From the NCBI GenBank assembly GCA_934476315.1, contig CAKSNQ010000039.1, forward strand, positions 1-12,363: a DNA stretch of 12,363 bases, in the 5' to 3' direction. Below the pieces are notes generated by a model. It did no database searches. It saw nothing but the letters and a program-made list of their open reading frames with translations, and was not told the DNA's origin. The stretch comes from an uncultured Eubacteriales bacterium. Its GTDB lineage: Bacteria > Bacillota > Clostridia > Oscillospirales > CAG-272. The position numbers were made by a program, and so were the translations under genes. Numbering within the stretch: the first letter of the stretch is position 1; every line of letters starts with the position of its first letter. This document shows positions 1 to 6,164 of the stretch, piece by piece.

Positions 1-273
1 GCATTTAGCCACGGAGTAGGGGGTGTGCGGGGGAGCAACCCCGACGTTTGAGGGGTTCTCCCCCCACATCCTGCATCGGAAATTTCAACTAAAAGTACAT
101 ACCAACAGCAAGCGAAACAAATCCAAATTTTCCACACAGCAAAAACAATACTCTTTCAGCGGTCTTTGCGGGGAGAGGACCATCTCAAACGCCGAAGTTT
201 TCTCCCTCCGCCTCCTCCTACTTCCTTGGCTGTGCGCCGCATTTCAGGGGCTATCCCATGCGCTTTATCCAGC

Positions 274-308
274 GGCGAGGGAAAACTCGTCGAGAGTTTC
301 CCCTCGCC
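274..308. repeat. Long palindromic hairpin inside repeat block 1
   Basis: Arms 274-288 and 294-308 form a 15-position stem with one A-C mismatch around a five-base loop. Equivalent palindromes with different arm sequences occur at 3137-3168 and 6931-6965. The mismatch would be a G-U wobble in a transcript of the minus strand. Confidence 0.75.
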
Positions 309-387
309 TGTCTTTCTATATTCCAGCGGATACCGGGAGGGGTGCGGGAGAACCCGCCCCGCGCCCAACTTTCTGAATCGGCAAGCC

Positions 388-548
388 CGGGAGGGGTGTG
401 GGGAGGGGTCATCGGCGCGCCCTGCGCCGCCCTCCCCAATGCGCCAAAGCGCCGCGTCGTTGCGGCGCGACGCGCATCCAGCCTTGGAGTGGAGGGCGTG
501 GGGGGAGCAACCCCGACGTTTGAGGGGTTCTCCCCCCACATCCTGCAT
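388..548 (+). repeat. Module A copy with three consecutive hairpins
   Basis: First hairpin 400-437 has an outer GGGGAGGG/CCCTCCCC stem and an inner CGGCGC/GCGCCG stem. The second, 449-468, is GCGCCGC-GTCGTT-GCGGCGC. The third, 498-539, pairs GTGGGGGGAG..ACCCC with GGGGT..CTCCCCCCAC with one bulged base. Other full copies lie at 3197-3370, 3605-3770 and 6992-7147. Confidence 0.8.
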
Positions 549-893
549 GAAAGACTTAAACTAAAAGTACATGCCAGCCACAAGCACAAAACACCTACAA
601 TTCTAAACAATTCAACACTTCCAGCCGCTTTTTCTTTGGCACCACAGGCGCAAAGAAAACCGATTGCCGCGGCGATACCCGCCGCGGATAATCCACAAAA
701 AAGAAACGCCGAAGAATTTCGCCGCCCGCGGGCGGACGCCTTTTGGAAAAGGCGGGCGAAAACTGAAAAAGGGGACAGCAAAATTTTTGGGAGAAGGCGA
801 ACAAAAACCGAAACGGGTCTGCCGAGCCCTTTGACCGCCATAGAAAAATCCCCCTTCCTCCCCCCCGTGTCGAGAATAAATTTCTCTGACCCA

Positions 894-922
894 TTGACAT
901 TCGGACCAAAATCGGGTACAAT
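894..922 (+). promoter_or_regulatory. Sigma-A promoter for the DUF1292 gene
   Basis: A consensus -35 TTGACA at 894-899 and a -10 TACAAT at 917-922 are separated by exactly 17 bases. Transcription would start near 929, giving a leader of about 75 bases before the start codon at 1004. It lies about 100 bases past the end of the repeat block. Confidence 0.85.
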
Positions 923-1003
923 ATAGGTGTGGCGGATGCCCCGAAAGCGCTTCGACCGCTTCCGACTGCTTTCCGCAAAATCTGTGAACGGAGGCTTTTC
1001 CGT

Positions 1004-1336
1004 ATGAGTGAACATGATCAGAAAGAACAGAACGACGAGGTCGAAATCTATACCCTGACCGACGAAAACGGCGACGAGAGCGATTTTGAATTGGTCGGCT
1101 CCGGCGAGGTGGACGGCGTGATGTATTACGCTATGATCCCCGCAGAACAGGCGCAGGACGAAAACCGCGATTCCTTCGAATACGTCATCCTCAAAAGCGT
1201 CAAGGACGACGACGGCGACGATTCTCTCATCTCCATCGACGACGACGAGGAGTTCGACCGCATCGCCGACTATTTCGACGATATGTTCTCCACCGTCGAT
1301 TTCGACGAGCCGGACAACAGCGCGGACAAAAAATAA
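1004..1336 (+). CDS. Small acidic DUF1292 (YrzB-like) protein
   Basis: This 110-residue protein is very rich in Asp and Glu. The body alternates short strands (EVEIYTLTDENGDE, FELVGSGEVDGVMYYAM, FEYVILKSVKDDDGDD), the layout of the DUF1292 family found in Firmicutes, where the cytosolic role is unknown. The ATG at 1004 was chosen over the in-frame ATG at 929 because GGAGG sits at 990-994 at ideal spacing, and because the predicted transcription start falls near 929, which would leave the upstream ATG without a leader. In other Firmicutes the YrzB gene lies near a Holliday junction resolvase gene; that context is absent here. The gene is followed after only a few bases by a structured RNA, so the two may share a transcript. 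Family assignment is firm; function is unknown. Confidence 0.88.
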   Translation: MSEHDQKEQNDEVEIYTLTDENGDESDFELVGSGEVDGVMYYAMIPAEQAQDENRDSFEYVILKSVKDDDGDDSLISIDDDEEFDRIADYFDDMFSTVDFDEPDNSADKK

Positions 1337-1339
1337 TCG

Positions 1340-1535
1340 AAAACTCTCCTGCTTAGTTCGTGATGACTGTGTGTTAGAACCTACAGAAGAATAAAGGAGC
1401 CCGGAGATGTTCCGCGGTGGTTTGCAGACCTCCCACGCTTTCCCCGATTGACTTGTCTCGGCAGAAGATGTGGACGTTGGGAGCAGTAAAGCCTCGGATA
1501 GGGCACCGCCCAGCATGAGCAGGGTTTCTCAATCC
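1340..1535 (+). ncRNA. Structured non-coding RNA, probable raiA motif
   Basis: A region of about 195 bases right after the DUF1292 stop folds into nested helices I could pair by eye: closing stem 1348-1354 with 1517-1523 (CCTGCTT/GAGCAGG, extended by AAC/GTT flanks), 1414-1419 with 1504-1509 (GCGGTG/CACCGC), 1430-1437 with 1475-1483 (CTCCCACG/CGTTGGGAG), and a hairpin 1444-1461 (CCGA/TCGG). No reading frame fits. Size, context in a Clostridia-like genome and the primary sequence resemble my recollection of the raiA motif, an abundant RNA about 200 nt long in Firmicutes and Actinobacteria linked to sporulation and aggregation. 6S RNA is the main alternative, but the multi-branched fold looks unlike the 6S rod. 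The RNA-gene call is stronger than the family name. Confidence 0.6.
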
Positions 1536-1572
1536 CGGTCACACGGCTCGGCGGGGTTTTCCACAACGCCGC

Positions 1573-1606
1573 GCGGCATGGCGGACGACCGTTTCGCCTC
1601 TGCCGC
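1573..1606 (+). other. Hairpin downstream of the ncRNA
   Basis: GCGGCA at 1573-1578 pairs with TGCCGC at 1601-1606, with an inner GGCG/CGCC helix. It is followed by an A-rich stretch, not a T tract, so it is not itself an intrinsic terminator. It may protect or process the 3' part of the ncRNA transcript. Confidence 0.4.
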
Positions 1607-1611
1607 AAAAA

Positions 1612-1650
1612 TAAAAGTGGCTGTCGCCGGACGCGACAGCCACTTTTTCT
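1612..1650. terminator. Bidirectional intrinsic terminator
   Basis: Arms 1617-1627 (GTGGCTGTCGC) and 1633-1643 (GCGACAGCCAC) form a perfect 11-bp stem with a five-base loop. It is followed by TTTTT on the plus strand and by TTTTATTTTT on the minus strand. It can end both the rightward ncRNA transcript and the leftward CotF-like gene, whose stop lies 23 bases away. Confidence 0.92.
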
Positions 1651-1672
1651 TGAGGTAGCGACTTTCCCGATG

Positions 1673-2131
1673 TTACTGATACATTCCGTTGGCGCTCATG
1701 AAGTCGTAGATGCGGAGCCCGTGCTGCTGCTCCTGCGCCTGGATGTTGTTCAGAACGTTGCGCGCCTGCGCATCGGAAAACTCAAAGATGCTGGTGTCAT
1801 ACAGCGCCGAAACGTGTTTCTCCGTTGAGAGCATGTCCGAGCACAAAAAGGCGTCCTTCTTGCGGCAGGATTCGTCGGAATACGTCGCCTTGTGGTCGCA
1901 CGCGCACGAGCCGGACGAACTTCCCTGCCCTCCGACCGCCTCCACCTTGCCGTTCATCATCTCGTTCACCACGCGCAGGTGCCCGCGCTCAACGTCGGCA
2001 AGCTCATGAAAGAGCGTTTGCAGCTCCGACGCGCACGCCTCAGCCGCGTATTTTTCGTACTTTTCGATGCAAAGCTGTTCCTGTCCGCGCAAATCCTTGA
2101 GCAGTCCGTTTTCTTTGGTAGTTACGTTCAT
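1673..2131 (-). CDS. CotF-like spore coat protein
   Basis: The 152-residue product has the coat F domain layout: an opening LLKDLRGQEQLCIEKYEKYA helix, a second helix LQTLFHELADVERGHLRVVNEM, a variable Gly/Ser/Cys linker, then LCSDMLSTEKHVSALYDTSIFEF and QEQQHGLRIYDFM. These are ferritin-like four-helix segments without an obvious di-iron site. CotF relatives are small proteins of spore-forming Firmicutes deposited in the spore coat. The ATG at 2131 is preferred to the upstream in-frame ATG at 2149 because GGAGG lies eight bases before it, inside the longer frame. The gene stands alone, diverges from the flavin reductase and ends at a bidirectional terminator. No clear sigma-A or sporulation promoter could be assigned in 2150-2220. 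The CACDH stretch in the linker is an oddity that could bind metal; that is a guess. Confidence 0.85.
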   Translation of the reverse strand: MNVTTKENGLLKDLRGQEQLCIEKYEKYAAEACASELQTLFHELADVERGHLRVVNEMMNGKVEAVGGQGSSSGSCACDHKATYSDESCRKKDAFLCSDMLSTEKHVSALYDTSIFEFSDAQARNVLNNIQAQEQQHGLRIYDFMSANGMYQ

Positions 2132-2234
2132 TTTTTCTTCCTCCATCATCAGGATATACCCAGTATGGACACCCGCAGGGAGTTTTATACATTGACCGGC
2201 GCGCCGCCGGATTCGTCAAAGGAGGTATGCTCTC

Positions 2235-2834
2235 ATGGCAAAACAACACTGGAAAGGCTCCACCCTGCTCGGACCGCTCCCCGCGGTAATGGTCAGCTGC
2301 GGGACACCCGAACATCCGAATATTCTCACCGTCGCATGGACGGGAATCCTCAATACCCAGCCGCCCCGCACCTATATCGCGGTGCGCCCGGAGCGTTATT
2401 CGTACGGGTTGATCCGCGAGAGCGGCGAATTTACGCTCAACCTCACGCCGGAATCGCTGACCCGCGCCGCCGATTTCTGCGGCATGTACACCGGAGCGAA
2501 GATCAACAAATTTGAAAAATGCGGGCTGACCCCCGAAGCGGGCGTGGCGGTCTCCTGTCCGTCCATCGCGGAGTGCCCGATGTCGCTCGAATGTCGCGTG
2601 ACGCAGGTGCTTCCGCTCGGGACGCACGACCTGTTCCTCGCGGACATCGTGGGAGTCAACGTGGACGAATCGCTTCTGGACGAGAACGGCAAGCTGTGCG
2701 CAGACCGGGCGCGCCCGGTGGCATTTTTACACGGCGAGTACTTCGGGCTGGGGAAAAAGCTCGGAAAATTCGGCTTTTCTGCGGTCAAAAAGAAACATGA
2801 GGGCAAAAGAAAAACGGGGCGCAGTGGGGCTTGA
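2235..2834 (+). CDS. Flavin reductase-like FMN-binding split-barrel protein
   Basis: The 199-residue protein matches the flavin reductase-like domain family (flavoredoxin type): it opens with KGSTLLGPLPAVMVSCG, continues with LTVAWTGILNTQPPRTYIAVRPERYSY and SGEFTLNLT, and has a late HLFLADIVGV-type strand (HDLFLADIVGVNVDE), all features of the FMN-binding beta barrel. Members are cytosolic and reduce flavins or act as electron-transfer proteins; the true partner is not visible here. GGAGG at 2221-2225 supports the ATG at 2235. The last 25 residues are Lys/Arg-rich and may be a non-conserved tail, since the domain normally ends near EYFGLGKKLG. The gene appears monocistronic and is followed about 70 bases later by repeat block 2. 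Confidence 0.88.
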   Translation: MAKQHWKGSTLLGPLPAVMVSCGTPEHPNILTVAWTGILNTQPPRTYIAVRPERYSYGLIRESGEFTLNLTPESLTRAADFCGMYTGAKINKFEKCGLTPEAGVAVSCPSIAECPMSLECRVTQVLPLGTHDLFLADIVGVNVDESLLDENGKLCADRARPVAFLHGEYFGLGKKLGKFGFSAVKKKHEGKRKTGRSGA

Positions 2835-3136
2835 CCCACGGCGTCCCGCCGCTTTTGTTTCGGCGCGCCGGGAAAGGCACCCCACCCGTCGGGCGGCGAC
2901 GATCGAACCGGTTCTTCCCCCACATCCCGTACCGGAGACTTCAGTTAAAAGTAGATACCAACCGCAACCGAAAGAAATCTAAATTTTCCACACAGCAAAA
3001 GCAATATTCTTTTAGCGGTTCTTGCGGAGGGAGAAACCATCTCAAACGCCGAAGTTTGGCGGCTTGCCGCGGTCCCTCCGCCTCCTCCCACTTCCTTGGC
3101 TGTGCGCCGAAGTCTCTTTTCAGAGCTGTCTTAAAA

Positions 3137-3168
3137 GGTGTAGGAAACTCTCAAGAGTTTCCTACACC
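3137..3168. repeat. Perfect 15-bp palindrome
   Basis: Left arm 3137-3151 and right arm 3154-3168 are exact reverse complements around CA (GGTGTAGGAAACTCT/AGAGTTTCCTACACC). It occupies the position of the palindromes at 274-308 and 6931-6965 between a module C and a module A, but with different arms. There is no T tract after it. Confidence 0.85.
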
Positions 3169-3463
3169 CATCTTTCTACATTTCAGCGAATTTTGTGGGA
3201 GGGGTATGGGGAGGGATGTGGCAACTCTGCCACCCCTCCCCAATGCGCCAAAGCGCCGCGTTGTTGCGGCGCGACGCGCATCTAAGCCTTGGAATGGAGG
3301 GCGTGGGGGGAGCCGCCTGCGCTACGCGGCAGGCACGAACGCCTGAGGGGTTCTCCCCCCACATCCTGTACCCGAGCCTTTTAACCCAAAGTACAAACCG
3401 ACAGCAACCGAAAGACATCTGAATTTTCTGCACAGCAAAAACAACATTCTATAAGCGGTTCTT

Positions 3464-3508
3464 GCGGAGGGAGAAACCATCTCAAACGCCGAGGTTTTCT
3501 CCCTCCGC
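3464..3508 (+). repeat. Module C hairpin
   Basis: GCGGAGGGAGAAACC at 3464-3478 pairs with GGTTTTCTCCCTCCGC at 3493-3508 with one bulged base. The apical CATCTCAAACGCCGA sequence is conserved in all four C copies. In the copies at 2933-3109 and 6678-6853 the outer GCGGAGGGA/TCCCTCCGC helix is kept, while an inner CGGC/GCCG hairpin is present instead. Confidence 0.7.
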
Positions 3509-3604
3509 CTCCTCCTACTTCCTTGGCTACGCGCCGCACTCAGAGATTGGGAAGGATAGGAGAGAACCGCCCCGCGCCCAACTTTCTAAACCGCGACAAG
3601 CCAC

Positions 3605-3770
3605 GGGAGGGGTATGGGGAGGGGTCATCGGTGGGGGTCTACCCCGCCGCCCTCCCCAATGCGCCAAAGCGCCGCGTTGTTGCGGCGCGACGCGCATTTA
3701 GCCGGGGAATGAGGGGCGCGGGGAGAACAACCGACGGCGCATGAGTCGGTTTTCTCCCCGCATCCTGTAC
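3605..3770 (+). repeat. Module A copy with compensatory changes in two hairpins
   Basis: First hairpin 3616-3657 has the conserved outer GGGGAGGG/CCCTCCCC stem, but its inner stem is CGGTGGGG/CCCCGCCG with one U-G wobble. The third hairpin, 3718-3761, has arms GCGGGGAGAA..CCGAC and GTCGG..TTCTCCCCGC. Compared with the copy at 498-539, the T-A pair becomes C-G and the apical helix is replaced by a different complementary pair. Confidence 0.75.
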
Positions 3771-4095
3771 GAAAGACTTTTAACCCAAAGTAAATACCAG
3801 CCGCAAACACAAAACACCCACGGTTCCAAACACTTCAGCATTTTTAGCCGCTTTTTTCTTTTGAGACCGGAGGCACAAAAGAAAAAAGCTATCAAAAAAG
3901 AAAATGCCGAGGGATTTCGCCGCCTGCGGGCGGCGACATGGGCTCCGCCCCAGACCCCGCCGCCTTTTGAAAAAGGCGGGCGAAAACTGAAAAAGAGACA
4001 GCGGAATTTTGAAGATGGCAAATGAAGTCTCATTGAAGAGAGCAACCGAAGCCCCGAAAAACTTTTTCCCGAAAACTTCCCCTCCGCCGTCGCCT

Positions 4096-4310
4096 TCGCG
4101 CACATCCGACCATATGCTGTCAATAGCCCCACCGTCTGCACTTTTTTGACATCGCCGCCCCCTCCGACAAACTCCCAAGGAAGAAAATTCCACACCAAAA
4201 GCAGGACGTCGGTGTTTAAAAGGGGGCTTGCGGGGGGCAGAATATCCCTGTAACGTAAAACGTAAGCGTTCAGCGAGAGGCACGCGCCAACGAGGAGGGA
4301 TAATAAAATC
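4096..4310. other. Unassigned stretch upstream of mazF
   Basis: Between the decayed repeat end and the mazF ribosome site no gene, clear promoter or RNA is recognised. A TTGACA occurs at 4146-4151, but no -10 follows at proper spacing. The minus strand is open through here from an ATG at 4321 and begins with a hydrophobic segment, but it runs on into the repeat and has no supporting ribosome site. Confidence 0.5.
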
Positions 4311-4970
4311 ATGAGTGTCAAACGCGGAGATATTTTTTATGCGGATCTGAGTCCCGTCGTCGGCTCGGAGCAGGGGGGGCTTCGTCCCGTACTCATCATA
4401 CAAAATGACATCGGAAACCGATACAGCCCGACGGTGATTGCCGCGGCGATTACCTCGCGACTGAGCAAAACACGTCTGCCCACCCACATCGACGTCTACG
4501 CCGAGCGCGTGGGGCTGATTAAGGATTCGGTGATCCTTCTGGAACAGGTGAGGACGCTGGACAAACGGCGCCTCAAGGAAAAAATGGGGCATCTGGACGG
4601 GCACATGATGGAGGAGGTCAATCGCGCCATTGCAGTGAGCGTCGGACTGGGAGACTGGCACCCGGGAGAGCGGGAGGTGTCCCGGGAAACGCCCACGCGA
4701 GAACGGATTTCTGTGGGGAACGTACCCGCCGCGGCGGTCGCCTCGGTGGGAACAGCTCCGGCAGCCTTGACTGCCACGGCAATTTCAACAGCCTCCTCCG
4801 CCCCGACGACCACGGGAAACCCGCCCGCTCCGGCTTCCCCGGCTGCTTCGGCGGAGGGGAACGCCCCTGTCGTGATTTCGGCAGTGAATCCGCCTGCGCC
4901 TGCCACCCCGGATGAGAGCGGACAGGCGGCGGTCGGTGTCACGGGGGAGGTTCCGGGCGCGACTTTGTGA
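4311..4970 (+). CDS. mazF: MazF/EndoA-type endoribonuclease with an Ala/Pro-rich C-terminal tail
   Basis: Residues 1-121 are a complete PemK/MazF toxin domain very close to Bacillus EndoA: KRGDIFYADLSPVVGSEQGG, LRPVLIIQNDIGNRYSPTVI, AAITSRLSKTRLPTHI, DSVILLEQVRTLDKRRL. Arg25 and Thr48, the residues used by EndoA for RNA cleavage, are both in place, so it is probably an active sequence-specific mRNA interferase. GGAGGG at 4294-4299 supports the start. EndoA is about 116 residues; here about 97 extra residues follow, rich in Ala, Pro, Thr, Val and Gly and without predicted structure. No MazE-type antitoxin or alr gene lies upstream: 4.3 kb to 2.9 kb is repeat. The only small DNA-binding protein in the window is the ribbon-helix-helix gene 7 kb away. 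A solitary gene with its antitoxin elsewhere is likely; the tail is either recent read-through or a linker. Confidence 0.92.
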   Translation: MSVKRGDIFYADLSPVVGSEQGGLRPVLIIQNDIGNRYSPTVIAAAITSRLSKTRLPTHIDVYAERVGLIKDSVILLEQVRTLDKRRLKEKMGHLDGHMMEEVNRAIAVSVGLGDWHPGEREVSRETPTRERISVGNVPAAAVASVGTAPAALTATAISTASSAPTTTGNPPAPASPAASAEGNAPVVISAVNPPAPATPDESGQAAVGVTGEVPGATL

Positions 4971-5074
4971 CCGTCACAGCACGCGGGGTGTCGTGCGGGC
5001 GCGTCATTCCAAAGAGCAACGACCCGGCGGGATGCTCCGTCCACCCTTGCATTTTGCACGATTTCCGGGCGGGA

Positions 5075-5191
5075 TCCGGGCGCCGTTCTTCCCCAAAGCC
5101 GGTGGCTTGACCGCTGATCTTTTTCGGGAGGTGTTAGAAGTTCATCTTGAATTTCTGACACCTCCCGACGACGTTGACCCCGGCGCCCGGA
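5075..5191 (+). other. Structured RNA candidate: GC-rich closing stem enclosing a 20-bp hairpin
   Basis: TCCGGGCGCCG at 5075-5085 is an exact complement of CGGCGCCCGGA at 5181-5191. Inside lies a hairpin with arms 5125-5144 and 5148-5167 (20 pairs, loop TCT). Two of those pairs are U-G and G-U in a plus-strand transcript and would be A-C mismatches on the other strand, so a rightward RNA is favoured. GACC-containing segments at 5107-5112 and 5174-5180 could each pair with GGGTCAA at 5213-5219, which hints at alternative folds. There is no T tract. The element sits in the 400-base gap between mazF and the thioesterase promoter and matches no RNA family I know. It could be a 3' UTR element of mazF. 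Confidence 0.5.
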
Positions 5192-5306
5192 CGCCGCCGC
5201 TTTGCCGCCCAAAGGGTCAAATAATCAAAAACGCGGGGCAAAACGCCGGAACCCCGACCGACATTTTGGCGGAGACGTTAAAAAATTGAGTTTTTTAACA
5301 GCTCCC

Positions 5307-5335
5307 TTGATTTTCGGAGAGGAATGTGCTAAAAT
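5307..5335 (+). promoter_or_regulatory. Sigma-A promoter for the thioesterase-marR operon
   Basis: TTGATT at 5307-5312 and TAAAAT at 5330-5335 are 17 bases apart. Transcription would start near 5342, which excludes the longer in-frame start at 5202 and supports the ATG at 5379. Confidence 0.75.
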
Positions 5336-5378
5336 AGGGAGCATGAATGATTGTCTCCGGGAGGAAAGGGGTGCGCAA

Positions 5379-6164
5379 ATGATCTATACATGGGACACTG
5401 CCGTGCGGTGGAACGATACCGACGCCGACCTGCACGTTCGCCCGTCACAGCTGCTGGTCTACATGCAGGAGGCAGCGTGTCGGCACATGCACGACGCGGG
5501 GCAGGATCTGGACGATCTGAGGTTCGCGCGCGGGCTGGCATTTATCGTCACGCGCCTAACGCTTCGGTTCCACAGTCACCTGCACCCGCTGGAGAATATC
5601 CGCGTGCAGACGTGGATCGACGAGGCGCGGGGGGTGAATTTTCCCCGGTATTTCCGCGTGCTCGGCGAGAGCGGCGCGACGGTGGCAGAGGGGGCGTCCG
5701 ACTGGGCGCTGATGGACCTTTCGACGCATATGCCGGTGCGCGCCGACGCATTTTCCTACAACACGGAGCCGTCCCCGGCGCTTTCTCTGCGCCCACCGCG
5801 GCGGTTTGCCCCGGCGGAGCCGATGTGCGAGGTCGGACGGCGGCGGATTGCCTATTCGGACATTGATTACAACGGGCACATGAACAACACCCGCTACCCG
5901 GACATGGTGTGCGACTTTTTGCCTGACGGTACCGTGGCGTGGGTACGGCAAATGAGCTTTGAATTTGTGCGCGAAGCGGCGTGCGGCACGACGTTGCGGG
6001 TACTGCGCGGCGAACGGCTCACCCCGGCGGGCGAGCGGGCATACCTGCTCCGCACCGAGGACGGGGAGGGCAGAACATGCCTGCAAGCCGAGGTCACGCT
6101 CGCGCCCGGCGAAACCGATGCCCCCGCAGAAGCCGATGCACCCGGCGAGGTGCGGCATGAATGA
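5379..6164 (+). CDS. Acyl-ACP thioesterase
   Basis: The 261-residue protein is a double hot-dog acyl-ACP thioesterase of the FatA/FatB-like bacterial family. The N-terminal half opens with VRWNDTDADLHVRPSQLLVYMQEAACRH, and the C-terminal half carries RIAYSDIDYNGHMNNTRY, whose Asp163, Asn165 and His167 match the catalytic D-x-N-x-H pattern. It would release free fatty acids from acyl-carrier protein in the cytosol. The start at 5379 is chosen because GGGAGG at 5360-5365 precedes it and the promoter at 5307-5335 leaves no room for starts at 5202; the ATG at 5343 would be at the transcript tip. The last 20 residues repeat Ala/Pro/Asp (DAPAEADAPGE) and are probably non-essential. Its 3' end overlaps marR by 8 bases, so the two are co-translated. 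Confidence 0.9.
   Translation: MIYTWDTAVRWNDTDADLHVRPSQLLVYMQEAACRHMHDAGQDLDDLRFARGLAFIVTRLTLRFHSHLHPLENIRVQTWIDEARGVNFPRYFRVLGESGATVAEGASDWALMDLSTHMPVRADAFSYNTEPSPALSLRPPRRFAPAEPMCEVGRRRIAYSDIDYNGHMNNTRYPDMVCDFLPDGTVAWVRQMSFEFVREAACGTTLRVLRGERLTPAGERAYLLRTEDGEGRTCLQAEVTLAPGETDAPAEADAPGEVRHE

Larger units (their letters stand above)
1..800 (+). repeat. Mosaic multi-hairpin repeat block 1 (end of A, then C, palindrome, A, B)
   Basis: No convincing gene is seen here; both strands are open in several frames only because the sequence is GC-rich and repetitive. The window starts inside a module A (to about 75), followed by module C (76-240), a long palindrome (274-308), a full module A (388-548) and a divergent module B (549-795). 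The same modules recur at 2905-4095, 6652-7482 and, inverted, at 11983-12363. Visible hairpins are 400-437 (arms GGGGAGGG/CCCTCCCC with inner CGGCGC/GCGCCG), 449-468 (GCGCCGC/GCGGCGC), 498-539, 630-659 and 667-687 (CCGCGGCG/CGCCGCGG). The module B copy here is the most diverged of the four. From 800 to the promoter at 894 nothing further is recognised. Confidence 0.85.
2905..4095 (+). repeat. Mosaic multi-hairpin repeat block 2 (end of A, C, palindrome, A, C, A, B)
   Basis: A stretch of 1.2 kb without a credible gene. It consists of a module A end (about 2905-2932), module C (2933-3109), a perfect palindrome (3137-3168), module A (3197-3370), a second C (3371-3537), a second A (3605-3770) and module B (3771-4012), then a decayed copy of the terminal hairpin seen at 7442-7472 (about 4055-4095). 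Open frames on both strands simply translate the repeats: the same peptide scraps reappear wherever the modules do. The block sits between the flavin reductase and mazF and is oriented like blocks 1 and 3. Confidence 0.85.

Noticed and set aside
449..468. Repeated GCGCCGC hairpins as a CRISPR array
   Set aside because: The repeats are large, irregularly spaced modules without uniform spacers, and no cas gene is present.
258..926. 222-residue open frame on the plus strand across repeat block 1
   Set aside because: Composition is that of translated repeats rich in Arg, Pro and Ala; the same peptide pieces reappear in every block in shifting frames.
251..1516. 421-residue open frame on the minus strand
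   Set aside because: It runs antisense through the DUF1292 gene, the ncRNA and the repeat block, and its C-terminal half is translated repeat. No ribosome site or family resemblance.
2150..2234. Divergent promoters between the CotF-like and flavin reductase genes
   Set aside because: TATACA at 2186-2191 and TTGACC at 2193-2198 were considered, but neither has a partner box at proper spacing on either strand.
4146..4151. TTGACA box upstream of mazF
   Set aside because: No acceptable -10 sequence at 15-19 bases; the mazF promoter remains unassigned.
3698..4321. Minus-strand frame starting with a hydrophobic, signal-like segment at 4321
   Set aside because: The N-terminal 60 residues look protein-like, but the start overlaps the mazF start codon, no ribosome site is present and the frame continues into module B and A. 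It could be a remnant of a gene, but the evidence is too thin.
3780..4661. 293-residue minus-strand frame antisense to mazF
   Set aside because: Antisense to a clearly real gene and extending into the repeat; no supporting motif.
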